Shown one piece after another: positions 50,301 to 58,645 of a stretch of 64,000 bases of DNA; position 1 is the stretch's first letter, and every line of letters starts with the position of its first letter. The stretch comes from DASVBE01 sp963770375. GTDB taxonomy: Bacteria; Actinomycetota; Actinomycetes; Streptosporangiales; Streptosporangiaceae. The DNA lies in the NCBI GenBank assembly GCA_963770375.1, contig CAVYPM010000021.1, positions 62,001 through 126,000 of the forward strand, read 5' to 3'. Made by a program: the position numbers and the translations under genes. The notes beneath the pieces are model-generated. The model saw nothing but the letters and a program-made list of their open reading frames with translations. It searched no databases and was not told the DNA's origin.

Positions 50301-51447
50301 TGCGCAGGTTGCGGAAGGCCGCGGCCGGGCCGTTGATCAGCTGGTCCACCGGGCCCGCCAGCGGGTTCCCCAGGCTGGTCAGGTGGCCGGCCGAGATGAT
50401 CACCACGCCGGCCAGCACTGAGCAGAGCAGGAACCGGCGCGCGGGCAGCCGGGGTGAGGTCAGGCCGGCCAGGCCAAGACCCGCGGCCAGCGCGGTCAGC
50501 AGCGCGGGCGCCGTGCCGGTGACGAGCCGGTAGCCGGGCAGCCACCACGGCTGCCCGTCCACGACCAGGTAGCTGACCCAGTTCTCGGTCCCCCGCAGGG
50601 TCTCCGCCAGGCCGGTCACCGAGGTCGTGGTGAACGCGCTCTCGGTGTACGGGATGATCGACACGCCGTACCGCGACAGCAGCACCAGCGGGACGGTCCA
50701 CCACAGGGTGGCGGCCACCACGGCCGGGCACCACCAGGCCAGGATGCGCCACCGCGGCGCGGGCCGGCTCAGCGTGAGGATGTAGAGCACGGCGGGCAGC
50801 AGCACCGCGGCGGTCGCCGCGCCGTTGATCCCGCCGGCCAGGGCCACGGCCAGCGCCGACCGGGCGGCGGCCCGGCCCGGGCGGCCGCCGCGGGCCGCGG
50901 TGACCAGCGGCAGCAGGATCCACGGCAGCAGCGCGGCGGGCAGGAACTCCGCGGACAGGCCGCCGAGCAGGGCCAGCGCGGCGGGTGACGCGGCGTACGC
51001 CAGGCCCCCCGCGATCCGCGTCCAGGGTGAGCCGATGCCGAGCCGCTCGGCGAGCCGGACCGTGCCCAGGAACGCGGTCACCGCGACCGCGCTGATCCAC
51101 AGCCGCTGCACCACCCAGGGCTCGAGCCCGGCGGCGTGGCCGGCCCAGAAGAACGGCCCCATCGGGAACAGGTAGCCGGCCGCCTGGTCCTGCAGCTGGC
51201 CGAACTGCTGCGGGTCCCACAGCGTCAGCGCCCGGGCCAGGAACCGGCCCGGGTCGATGGCCAGGTCGAGCTTGGTGTCGGCGATGATCCGGCCCGGTGC
51301 GGTGCAGACCGGCAGCACGGCCAGCATCAGGCTGAACGCGACCAGCCGGATCCGCTGCCGGATCCGCTCGTCCACGCCCGGCGGGCCGGGCTGGCCGGCC
51401 GGGCGGGCCGGCCTGGCCAGCTCGCCGGCCGCGGTCACGGCGGTCAC
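47143..51447 (-). CDS. aftD: AftD-like alpha-(1,3)-arabinofuranosyltransferase (GT-C, DUF3367)
   Basis: A 1434-residue GT-C membrane enzyme. N-terminal multi-spanning domain (about 30-420) with DTKLDLAIDPGRFLARALTLWD, an acidic loop as in GT-C active sites, and GGLAYAASPAALALLGGLSAEFLPAAL; large periplasmic part with YVVVRNDLNRAV and two F5/8-type carbohydrate-binding modules (about 745-850, DGDPRTAWESGSWNGPVG; about 990-1090, AVDGNPATTWIAS); C-terminal helices (about 1260-1420). In mycobacteria AftD builds arabinan of arabinogalactan/lipoarabinomannan. Its GTG start overlaps the GT4 stop. A short duplicated GGTGCACGGTGATCC lies in the second binding module. Confidence 0.87.
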   Translation of the reverse strand: MTAVTAAGELARPARPAGQPGPPGVDERIRQRIRLVAFSLMLAVLPVCTAPGRIIADTKLDLAIDPGRFLARALTLWDPQQFGQLQDQAAGYLFPMGPFFWAGHAAGLEPWVVQRLWISAVAVTAFLGTVRLAERLGIGSPWTRIAGGLAYAASPAALALLGGLSAEFLPAALLPWILLPLVTAARGGRPGRAAARSALAVALAGGINGAATAAVLLPAVLYILTLSRPAPRWRILAWWCPAVVAATLWWTVPLVLLSRYGVSIIPYTESAFTTTSVTGLAETLRGTENWVSYLVVDGQPWWLPGYRLVTGTAPALLTALAAGLGLAGLTSPRLPARRFLLCSVLAGVVIISAGHLTSLGNPLAGPVDQLINGPAAAFRNLRKFDPMIRLPVALGLAHLLTVIRLPRLRTATAWAAALALGGLALPAYTGGAAPAGNYSQIPPYWASAAAWLNQHAGRQAVLIEPGAPFGQYTWGSPLDEVLQPLITADWAERNLSVIGSPGNERLLDAVDQQLAAGAGSAALARVLAGMGVRYVVVRNDLNRAVLTGAWPARLSQALASSPGITRVVQFGQVTGSPGPDDAATDFDPPSAAVDIYQVAGASPVVTTAPAATALRVYGGPEALLTLAAEGLPAGRPVLLNADPGGVPAAAAVVTDSLRRRVRNFGELRRSYSPTLTAGQPAATFEATGDYTEPGWARYQAVARYRGGISGVTASSSAADIAAIPSQWASGLQPFAAVDGDPRTAWESGSWNGPVGQWIRLRFLDPASPGTISVAFADRPEVGPAVTRVTITTAAGQVTDRVRATGGRAQPLRVPPGRTGWLQLTVTGVAGRAGFGTQVAIRELTVPGLTDGRAITAPAPPAGTRPAAVVLAKAQPWPSGCMRTTVRWVCSPALTVPTEEQYGFDHAFTVPDAGQVTLRGQAVLTTPLRGGTYPGTGRSVHRRPAVWARASSTYTADPRDQALAAVDGNPATTWIASTTDAQPVLTIGWRHRITVHRITVHRTPDDQGLLQVLIAGSGGQVRGGNVGPSGVVRFAPMRTRRLAIRFTPLQGPLQITDVTIPGVPAARPPARPLRLGCGQGPEISVNGLAVPTRVTGTYPDVLAGRPVRFTACGKFPLLPGANEVTEPATDQYSVQDVVLARPGARVLDPAGTPAAARVETVAWGSARRVLRVTAGPASYLVVNENFNAGWQAATAGGALLRPVRLDGWKQAWLLPAGTTGLVTLTYRPAGVYRVAVFGGLAALAVIFLLALIFPLAPVVPPAPGRWPRRRARERAQAGPSGPDEPARTAGTAGTAGPEKAAGAAESAGAGRDRRVGPKAAATLTVALAVGLALTGLWLGGWPGAVILPAAAGVFWALPGYGPAAPSGWWPRAGTWLSGPWLLPALLLAASGCALAGARLAGSAPASPAALWLTSGIPQILGLLIVARLVAELLRQ

Positions 51448-52757
51448 GGCGCCCCAGCGGGCCGGCCGAGAAGCCGCTCGGATTCAGTAGCGGGCCGGGC
51501 CAGGGCGGCTTCCGGAGCGTCCCGGAGCAGCTCATCGAGCACCGGGCCCTCGGCCAGCACGTCGTCGCGCCCGGGTACCGACACGATCCACGCCTGCCCG
51601 TGCCGCCCCTGCGCCGTGCCCGCGCGGACCGCCGCGCCGACCAGCGCGGCCATCCGCGCTACGGAATCCGGCCAGGTCAGCTGGGCCGCCCAGGCCCGGC
51701 AGGCGGCCGCGATCTCCGCCCGCCGGCCCGGGTCTGACAGTTCCTTGAGGGCCCGCTCGGTGACGTCGTCCAGCGACTCGCCGGCCCGGACCAGCCAGCC
51801 GGTCTCGCCGTCGCGCACCGCGTCGCGCAGCCCGTCCACGTCGTAGGCGACGGTCGGCACGCCCAGCGCCGCCGCCTCCAGCACGCACAGCCCCCACCCC
51901 TCGCCCTGGGAGGTGTTCAGGTGCAGCCGCGCCCCGGCGACCACCGCCCGCTTGGCCTCCTCCGGCAGGTAGCCGCGCAGCCGCAGCACGCCGCCCAGGC
52001 CGCGGGCCGCGACCTGCCCGGCCAGCGCCGCCGCGTCCGGCCCGCGGCCTACCACGTCGATGGCCACCCCGCGGTCCCGCAGCCGCTCGGCCAGCGGCAG
52101 CAGCAGCCCGGCCCGCTTGTGCGCCACCAGCCGCCCCACCCAGACCAGCGCCGCCGGGTCCTGACTGGTCTCGCCGGCCGGGGCAGCAGGCTCAGCGGGC
52201 TCCGGCGCCCCGTTGGGGATCAGGTACACCGGGCCGCGCCAGCGCAGCCGCTCGCGCATCGCGGTCACGGTCGACGGCGAGACCGCTACGCAGGCGTGCC
52301 GCCGGTAGGCCAGCCGCGCGGCCGGCCCCTCGAGGAACTGCCCGGCCCGCGCCGCAGGGGCCGGGAAATGCACCAGGAACTGGGCGGTGTGCACGTGGTG
52401 CACCACGCACAGCACCGGCACCCGCCGGGGCAGCACGCAGGGAGTGAAGAACGGGATCCCGTTCTGGCAGTCGAGCACCGCGTCGAACGACCGGCGGTGC
52501 GCCAGCAGCCAGGCCGCCGTCAGCGGATAGACGGTGAACCGGCCGCCCAGCCGGACGATGCGGATTCCGTCCCGGTGCTCCCGGCGGGGCTGGCCGGGGG
52601 CGCGCGCGGTCAGGTAGCGGACCACCGCCCCGCGCTCGGCCAGCCCGCGGGCCATCTGCCAGGCGTACTGCTCGGCCCCGCCGGCCTCCGGCTGCCACGG
52701 GTCCCGCCAGTTGACGATGGCTACCCGCAGGCCGGCGACCGGCGTGGCCGCGCTCAC
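51444..52757 (-). CDS. GT4-family glycosyltransferase (Rv0225-like)
   Basis: A 437-residue GT-B enzyme: VAIVNWRDPWQPEAGGAEQYAWQMARGLAERG (glycine-rich acceptor loop), VGRLVAHKRAGLLLPLAERL, and the nucleotide-sugar EX7E motif EGWGLCVLEAAALGVPTVA. Cytoplasmic; likely uses a GDP- or UDP-sugar. Seven bases after GT2 and overlapping aftD by four, so it is in the DUF2613-GT2-GT4-aftD operon. Confidence 0.86.
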   Translation of the reverse strand: MSAATPVAGLRVAIVNWRDPWQPEAGGAEQYAWQMARGLAERGAVVRYLTARAPGQPRREHRDGIRIVRLGGRFTVYPLTAAWLLAHRRSFDAVLDCQNGIPFFTPCVLPRRVPVLCVVHHVHTAQFLVHFPAPAARAGQFLEGPAARLAYRRHACVAVSPSTVTAMRERLRWRGPVYLIPNGAPEPAEPAAPAGETSQDPAALVWVGRLVAHKRAGLLLPLAERLRDRGVAIDVVGRGPDAAALAGQVAARGLGGVLRLRGYLPEEAKRAVVAGARLHLNTSQGEGWGLCVLEAAALGVPTVAYDVDGLRDAVRDGETGWLVRAGESLDDVTERALKELSDPGRRAEIAAACRAWAAQLTWPDSVARMAALVGAAVRAGTAQGRHGQAWIVSVPGRDDVLAEGPVLDELLRDAPEAALARPATESERLLGRPAGAP

Positions 52758-52764
52758 GCCGCGC

Positions 52765-53568
52765 TCATGCCGTGGTCACCGCGGCCGGGGCGGGCGCCGG
52801 GGCCGCGTCCGGGATCGTGCCGGGGCCCCGCCCGGCGCGGTAGCGCAGCCAGATCGCGGCCACGTCACGCATGGCCGCCGCCGAGTGCCGGGAAACCGAG
52901 AACGTCGAGCCGGGCACGTCCCGCCAGTCCACCGGGATCTCGGTCAGCGTGGCCCCGAGCCGCTGGCAGGCCGCGATCAGCTCGATGTCGAACGCGAACC
53001 CGGCCGTGCGCAGCGACCGCGCGGCCGCCCGGGCCAGCGGCCCGGCGAAGAACTTGAACCCGCACTGGGTGTCGGTGGCGCCGGGCACGACCTGGCGGGC
53101 CAGCGCGCGGAACGCGGCCGCGCCGAGCCGCCGGGTCTGGCTGTGCCGCTCGTCGGTGACCGACCCGTCCAGGGCCCGGGACGCGACGACCATGAGGTGC
53201 CCGGCGTGCAGCAGGCTGAGCGTGACCTCCAGGGCGGCCAGGCCGGTCGCCATGTCCGCGTCGCAGAAGCCCACGAACGGGGCCTGGGTGGCGAGCAGCC
53301 CGGTCTGCACGGCGCGGCCCTTGCCCGGGCGGTCGCAGTTGATGAGCCGGACCGGCACCGGGCCAGCCGGCCAGTTCCGCACCACGTCGGCGGTCCGGTC
53401 GGTGCTGGCGCTGTCCACCACCAGGACTGCGGTGCGCAGCGGCAGCATGGCCGCCTTCGCGCACAGCACGCGGAGGCCGTCGGGCAGTCTGCGTTCCTCG
53501 TTGCGGGCCGGCACCACGATCTCGACAGCAACCGGGAGAGTCCGGCGCGCTGGCGGCTGGGTCACCAC
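52765..53568 (-). CDS. GT2-family glycosyltransferase (polyprenyl-phosphate sugar synthase type)
   Basis: A 267-residue GT-A enzyme: VEIVVPARNEERRLPDGLRVLC, VVDSASTDRTADVV, GKGRAVQTGLLATQAPFVGFCDADMAT (DxD), and TDTQCGFKFFAGPLAR, which resemble dolichyl/polyprenyl-phosphate sugar synthases. It could load the lipid-linked donor used by the GT-C enzymes next door. Starts 13 bp after the small DUF2613-like gene. Confidence 0.84.
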   Translation of the reverse strand: MVTQPPARRTLPVAVEIVVPARNEERRLPDGLRVLCAKAAMLPLRTAVLVVDSASTDRTADVVRNWPAGPVPVRLINCDRPGKGRAVQTGLLATQAPFVGFCDADMATGLAALEVTLSLLHAGHLMVVASRALDGSVTDERHSQTRRLGAAAFRALARQVVPGATDTQCGFKFFAGPLARAAARSLRTAGFAFDIELIAACQRLGATLTEIPVDWRDVPGSTFSVSRHSAAAMRDVAAIWLRYRAGRGPGTIPDAAPAPAPAAVTTA

Positions 53569-53581
53569 CGTCAGGCCGGGG

Positions 53582-53719
53582 TTAGCGGATGCCGTACTGG
53601 TACAGGGTGGCCTGAGTGGGATGCCCGTCGGAGACCGGGGCGAGCGCCCGGACCGCGTAGACCGATGCGCCCGTGGCCAGCACCAGCCCGACGACGACGG
53701 CGATGATTAAACGCGCCAT
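53582..53719 (-). CDS. small membrane protein, DUF2613-like
   Basis: A 45-residue protein, MARLIIAVVVGLVLATG with one membrane helix (4-24), then a short exported tail ending LYQYGIR. ATG 53719 is preceded by AAGGAG four bases away. Size, helix position and the Y-x-YG-x-R ending fit DUF2613 proteins such as mycobacterial Rv0236A, which is also encoded next to aftD. First gene of the operon leading to aftD; the only operator upstream is the KstR box at 53793. Confidence 0.75.
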   Translation of the reverse strand: MARLIIAVVVGLVLATGASVYAVRALAPVSDGHPTQATLYQYGIR

Positions 53720-53792
53720 GGAGCTCCTTCACGACGACCGGAGCAGGCCTGCGGCGGGGGGAAGAGCCGCGGGCCCGGCATGGTCCTGCGAC

Positions 53793-53806
53793 TGTAACAC
53801 GTTCTA
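53793..53806. promoter_or_regulatory. KstR operator, exact match, before the DUF2613-GT2-GT4-aftD operon
   Basis: TGTAACACGTTCTA fits all fixed positions. It is 73 bp before the DUF2613 ATG and overlaps the stop codon of the upstream membrane-protein gene. Confidence 0.82.
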
Positions 53807-55644
53807 TTTCCTGCTACTACCCGTCAGTAGGTATACGGTCAGCCCTGGCGAAACCGTGACCTTGGTGGCTCCCGGCAGGCGGTCCGCCACCCCGCCCGCG
53901 CCGCCGTCGCTGATCACGAACCGGACGCCGGCCGCCCGCAGCGCGCCGGTCAGCGGCCCGCCGCCGCGGATCACGCCGTCCAGCGCCCGGGCCGCCGGGT
54001 CGTCGGGCCGCAGCTGCAGCGGCCCGACCCGGGGCCCGTCGTTCCAGATCACCGGCCGGGACACCAGCCGCGGCCAGGGGTCGAGCATGGTCCGGCCGCC
54101 GTTCCAGGCCGGGCTCCGGTAGCCCGCCCAGGGCAGGACCAGCACCGTGCCCGCGGCCGGGCTGGCGTCGATCAGCCGGGCCGCGGCCAGCCAGCCCGCC
54201 GGGTACTGGGCCGGGCGCAGCCGCCCGGCCGCCCCCCAGGCCAGGCCGGGCAGCAGCAGCACCGGCGCGAGCAGCAGGCATACGGCCAGCATCAGCCCCG
54301 CAGCCCGGCCCGCACCAACCATCTGGTTCGTGCCACCAACTACTTGGTTCGTGTCACCACGGGACCATCTGGTGTGCAACGGTGGCGCCGCCCGGATGGG
54401 GGCCCGGCTGGCACGCGGGGCGGGCGGCCCGCTGGGGTACAGGGCGGCGGGCCAGCCAGGCTGCGGCTAGGCCGACTCCGAGGGCCTCGGCGAGGGCCAG
54501 CGGGGCGGCGAACTGCTGCCCGTCGCGCAGGACAGCGAACCCGGGCCACAGCGCCTGAGCGGCCCGCAGCAGGTCCTGGCCGGGGCCGGTCAGGCCGAGA
54601 CAGGCGATCGCCAGGCCCGCCAGCGCGGCCGTCCCCAGCCCGGGCCAGCGCGCCGGCCGCCGGGCCGAGCAGCACGAACCCGGCCAGCGCGGTGAGCACG
54701 GCGGCCAGCCACAGCACCGACCAGCCGCCGCCGTAGCCGGCCGGCACCGCACGGGCGTTCCACATCCCGCCGAGCATGAGCACGCTGCCGGCCGAGCCGA
54801 ACGGGGTGTCCGCCCGGGCGGCGAACGCGGCCACGCCCGCCGGGTCGGCGTACACCGGGCGGAGCAGCGACGGGATCAGCCAGGGCAGGCTGGCCGCGCC
54901 GATGACGGCCAGCGCGATCGCCCCCGCGCGCCACCGCGCGGCGGGCTGCCTCGCGCTGAAGGCGGCCGCCGGCAGCGCGACCAGGGCTGAGATGGTCATC
55001 GCGGCGAAGCCGCCCACGGCGGCGGGCAGCAGCGCCACCGCCAGCCGGCCCGTCCCGCGCCACGACGGCTCCCGGCCAAGATCGTGCGCGGCCCGCAGCA
55101 CCCAGGGCAGGCCGGCGTAGCCGAGCAGCAGCGCCCACTGGCCGATGATCAGGCGCTCGGCCACGAACGGGTTCCAGGTGTAGAAGACCCCGGCGGCCAG
55201 CCGGGCGTACCAGGGCTCCCGCGGCAGCAGGGCCGCGGCCCCCGCGCAGGCCAGCATGAAGATGGCCAGCAGCAGCGCCTTCTGCGCGAGGTCAGCCGGG
55301 ATCACCCGGGACAGGGCGGCCAGCACCGCGTCGCTGGGCACGGCCCGGGCCGGGCCGCCGGACAGGCCGAACATGGCCGCGCCGAACGGCTGCCGGGGCA
55401 CCGCCACCATGTCGTAGCTGAGCAGGAAGCCCCGTCCCAGGCCCGGGCCCAGGGCGAGCAGCCCGAGCCCGAGGCCCACGACCGCGGGCCAGGCCCGGCG
55501 CACGGCCAGGGCCGCACCGGCCCCGCCACCGCGGGCCGCCCCGCCTGCGCGACCCGGGGCCGGCCGGGCCGGCGGAGCCGGGCCGCCCGGGTCGCCGTGC
55601 GGCTCGGTGCGCCCAGCCGTCGTGCCGCTGTCCGGTCGCATCAT
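53804..55644 (-). CDS. multi-spanning membrane protein, Rv0226c-like, with two frameshifts
   Basis: About 610 residues when restored. N-terminal frame (55644 to about 54655) has helices such as VVGLGLGLLALGPGL and YTWNPFVAERLIIGQWALLLGYAGLPW, a GT-C-like pattern. The sense moves to a second frame (GPAAGALARAG...LAIACLGLTGPGQDLLRAAQALWPGFAVLRDGQQF) near 54655 and to a third near 54400 (GLMLAVCLLLAPVLLLPGLAWG...YRSPAWNGG...RFVISDGGAGG). The second break coincides with a DTNQVVG-GTNQMVG repeat insertion. Seven base pairs downstream of the GT-C gene, so same operon. Confidence 0.75.
54318..54361 (-). repeat. two copies of the 21-nt coding repeat (minus strand)
   Basis: Units encode DTNQVVG and GTNQMVG in the reading frame of the membrane protein. 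They share GACACGAACCAAGT with the fadD3 units at 20052-20093, 34 kb away. Confidence 0.6.
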
Positions 55645-55651
55645 CGCGGCA

Positions 55652-57652
55652 TTAGCCGGGCACCGGGACCCTGGGGATCGCCGAACCGGACCGGGCCGGC
55701 TGCCAGGTCCCCACGGTGAGGCCGGCCAGGCATCCGCCCGGGGCGGAGCTGGCCAGCTCGACGTCGACCGCGCGGCCGGAACCGGTCAGCGGGACGTAGT
55801 AGTGGTGCCGTCCCGCGGGCAGCGTGGCGTGCGCCCACTGGCCGCCGAACCGGACGTCGACCTCGGTGGCCGGCCCGTTGTAGACCAGGCCCACCGTCCA
55901 CGTCCACCGGAACAGCGGCCCGGACAGCGGGATGCTGATCGGCGTGCCCAGGCTCAGCGGCCAGCAGCGGTCCCCGGACGGCGGCGATCCCGTCGACCGG
56001 CCAAGCAGCACGGCGGGCTGCAGCTGGCCCTGCGTGTTGAACATCATCAGCCCGGGCACCAGGCCCTGCGGGGGGTTGAGCCAGGTCAGCCGGCCCGCGA
56101 GCGGGCCGCGGGCCAGCGCGCCGATCACCCGGGACGTGTTCCCGCTGGCCAGGAACAGCAGCGGGTCCATGACCGCGGGCAGGGTGGGCCCGTCCGCGAC
56201 CAGCGTGCCGCGCGGCGCCTTGGTCACCGCGGCGCGGGCGGTAGCGATATAGGACCGGGACGCGCGGGTGTCGGTGAGGCCGGTCAGCGACTGGAGCGAC
56301 CAGAACGAGCCGGCCAGGAACACGGCCAGCACGGCGCCGATGGCTATCCGGCCGGGCCGGCCGGGCGCCAGCGCGGGCCCGGCGAACCGGTAGCCGCCCT
56401 CCTGCCCGGCCAGCGGCAGGAAAGCCAGCGCGAGGCACAGCGCGAGCACCGCGGCCACGTCCGTCACGTACCTCGCCTGGAGCCCGAGCACCCGCGGGTC
56501 GGCCGAGCCCAGCCGGCCGATGACCACCGGCAGCACGTCCGCGGCCAGGATCCAGCCCGCCAGGATCGCCCAGGCCCGGGCCGCCCGGGGCCGGAAGGCG
56601 ATGCTCACCGCGATCACCAGCACGGCCAGCGCCCAGGACAGCTGCTGGAGCGCGGCGGGCGAGCTGGCCTGGGCGTTCCCGTCGCCGAGCACGGACCAGT
56701 GCCACGGGCCGCCCACTGCTCCTGGCACCAGCGTGGTCCCGGTCAGGGTCGTGACGAAGGTCAGCACCCGCTCGGCCGGGCCCGGGCCGGTGGGCGGGGT
56801 GGTCGAGGTGGGCAGCACGCTGAGGAACAGCACGAGGTACGCGGCCAGCATCAAGCCGTACACCGCCCACGCCCGCCAGTACCGCCGGGCCGCCTGCACG
56901 ATCCCGGACAGCCAGCCGCCCTCGGTGAAGAACGCCGACGTCAGCCCGAACAGCAGCACCGGCACCACGGCGCCCTTCTGCACGGTGGCCATGCCGAGCA
57001 GAAGCCAGCCGGCCGCCGCCGCCAGCTGGCGGATCCGGCCCTCGCGCAGGTAGCGGACGTGCGCGTCGACGGCCATGAAGATGGCGATCTCCAGCGGGAG
57101 CGTCTGCACGGCGACCGACCACCAGTCCACCGCGGCCAGCGCCAGCGGGCTGAACAGGTACACCATCAGCGGGATGAGGATGGCCGGCCGGTTGCCGAAC
57201 AGCGTCCGCAGCACCCGCATCAGGGCCAGGCAGGCGGCCAGCACCAGGACCAGGATGACCAGCGCGGTCAGCGTCCAGTCGTACAGCGCGGCGTGCGCCA
57301 GCACCCAGGACACCGCGAAGCCGAGCGGCGCCATGTGGCCCGCGCTGACCAGCATCAGGTACTTCCAGGTGAAGCCCTCGGCCAGGGCGCGGTCGAAGTT
57401 GTAGAAGTCGTCCTGCCGGAAGTACGACCGCGACAGCAGCGCCGCCATCCACAGCAGCTGGATCGCGATGAGGGCGCCCGCGATCAGCGTGACCCTGTTG
57501 TCGCGCAGCCAGCCGGTGGCGCTGCCAGTCTCGGCGGGCGCAGCCGTGCCGCCGGCGCCCGCGGGCGGGCTGCCGGGCGGGCTCCCGGCCGTGTCCGGGC
57601 CCTCCGCAGGGCCCGGACGGGCCGCTCGCACCCATGCTGTCAGCGTCTTCAC
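55652..57652 (-). CDS. GT-C-like multi-spanning membrane protein
   Basis: A 666-residue protein with a disordered Pro/Gly/Ala N-terminus (1-47), then about ten to eleven helices starting VTLIAGALIAIQLLWMAALL. The first extracellular loop has FRQDDFYNFDRALAEGF, an acidic DD motif as in GT-C glycosyltransferases and polyprenyl-sugar transferases. A C-terminal beta-rich part (about 540-660; TWTVGLVYNGPATEVDVRF) is exported. Donor and acceptor unknown. Lies 18 bp after the F420 oxidoreductase gene. Confidence 0.78.
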   Translation of the reverse strand: MKTLTAWVRAARPGPAEGPDTAGSPPGSPPAGAGGTAAPAETGSATGWLRDNRVTLIAGALIAIQLLWMAALLSRSYFRQDDFYNFDRALAEGFTWKYLMLVSAGHMAPLGFAVSWVLAHAALYDWTLTALVILVLVLAACLALMRVLRTLFGNRPAILIPLMVYLFSPLALAAVDWWSVAVQTLPLEIAIFMAVDAHVRYLREGRIRQLAAAAGWLLLGMATVQKGAVVPVLLFGLTSAFFTEGGWLSGIVQAARRYWRAWAVYGLMLAAYLVLFLSVLPTSTTPPTGPGPAERVLTFVTTLTGTTLVPGAVGGPWHWSVLGDGNAQASSPAALQQLSWALAVLVIAVSIAFRPRAARAWAILAGWILAADVLPVVIGRLGSADPRVLGLQARYVTDVAAVLALCLALAFLPLAGQEGGYRFAGPALAPGRPGRIAIGAVLAVFLAGSFWSLQSLTGLTDTRASRSYIATARAAVTKAPRGTLVADGPTLPAVMDPLLFLASGNTSRVIGALARGPLAGRLTWLNPPQGLVPGLMMFNTQGQLQPAVLLGRSTGSPPSGDRCWPLSLGTPISIPLSGPLFRWTWTVGLVYNGPATEVDVRFGGQWAHATLPAGRHHYYVPLTGSGRAVDVELASSAPGGCLAGLTVGTWQPARSGSAIPRVPVPG

Positions 57653-57670
57653 CGGTCAGTTCACCCGCCC

Positions 57671-58549
57671 TCAGGGGTTCATCTTGGCGATCACCTCGTC
57701 GGCGTACCGGCGCAGGTTGCCGAGCTTCTCGGCCAGCGGCTGGGGGTCGGGCCCGGTGTGGTACGGCCACCGGAACCCCACGATCACGTCGGTGACCCCC
57801 TGCTCCTCCAGCCGCCGCAGCCCGTCCGTGGTGTACGCGTCCACGGAGATCACGCCGATCCCGAACGGCCGGTCCGCGGTGCCCTCCGCACGGCGCAGCG
57901 CGGTGAGCCGGGCCAGCAGCCCGGGCAGGTCCGCGAGGTCGCCGCCGCCGTGCAGCCAGCCGTCCCCCAGCCGGGCCGCGCGGCGCAGCGCGGCCTCGCC
58001 GTGCCCGCCCAGCCAGATGGGGATGGGCTGGTCCGGCACCGGGGCGATCTTGACCGGCGGCACGTCGTAGGCCGTGCCGTGGAACTCGAAGTACCCCCCC
58101 GCGGCCAGGCCGCGGATGATCTCGATGCCCTCGTCCATCCGCCGCCCGCGCCCGTCCCAGGGCACGCCGAGTACCTCGTAGTCCTCCCGCCAGGGGCTGC
58201 TGCCCACGCCGAGCACGAGCCGGCCGCCGGTCAGCACCGCGACCGAGGTAGCCTGCTTGGCCACCAGCACCGGGCTGCGCACCGGCAGCTTGAGCACGAA
58301 CGTCACGAACCGCAGCGTGCGGGTGACCGCGCCCAGCGCGGAGGTCAGCGCGAACGGGTCGAGGAACGGCTTGTCCTCGAGGAACTCCCGGGTGCCGTCC
58401 GGGTTGAACGGGTACACGCTGTCCGATTCGAGCGGGTAGCAGATGCTGTCCGGGATCACCATGGAGTCGTAGCCGGCGCCCTCCGCCGCCTGTGCGAGGG
58501 CGGGGTAGAACGACGGGTCGGTCATCGACTCGGCGTAGCAAAAGCGCAA
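57671..58549 (-). CDS. LLM-class F420-dependent oxidoreductase
   Basis: A 292-residue LLM TIM-barrel: LRFCYAESMTDPSFYPALAQAAEGAGYDSMVIPDS start, LTGGRLVLGVGSSPWREDYEVLGV, RRMDEGIEII and IPIWLGGHGEAALRRAARLGDGWL. TTG 58549 is the chosen start because GGAGG lies four bases upstream. It heads a minus-strand operon that continues into the two membrane proteins, with a KstR-like site 49 bp upstream. Substrate not known. Confidence 0.82.
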   Translation of the reverse strand: MRFCYAESMTDPSFYPALAQAAEGAGYDSMVIPDSICYPLESDSVYPFNPDGTREFLEDKPFLDPFALTSALGAVTRTLRFVTFVLKLPVRSPVLVAKQATSVAVLTGGRLVLGVGSSPWREDYEVLGVPWDGRGRRMDEGIEIIRGLAAGGYFEFHGTAYDVPPVKIAPVPDQPIPIWLGGHGEAALRRAARLGDGWLHGGGDLADLPGLLARLTALRRAEGTADRPFGIGVISVDAYTTDGLRRLEEQGVTDVIVGFRWPYHTGPDPQPLAEKLGNLRRYADEVIAKMNP

Positions 58550-58598
58550 CGGACCTCCGGGCATGCTAGCCAGGCCGCCGTCGGCAGCCTGAAAAAAG

Positions 58599-58612
58599 TA
58601 GAACAGGTTCTT
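58599..58612. promoter_or_regulatory. KstR operator-like site, near match
   Basis: TAGAACAGGTTCTT matches except the final base. Between the divergent F420 oxidoreductase and SnoaL-like genes. Confidence 0.65.
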
Positions 58613-58645
58613 GCGCAAAGTCAATCGGCTGGCAAGGCTGAGCGC

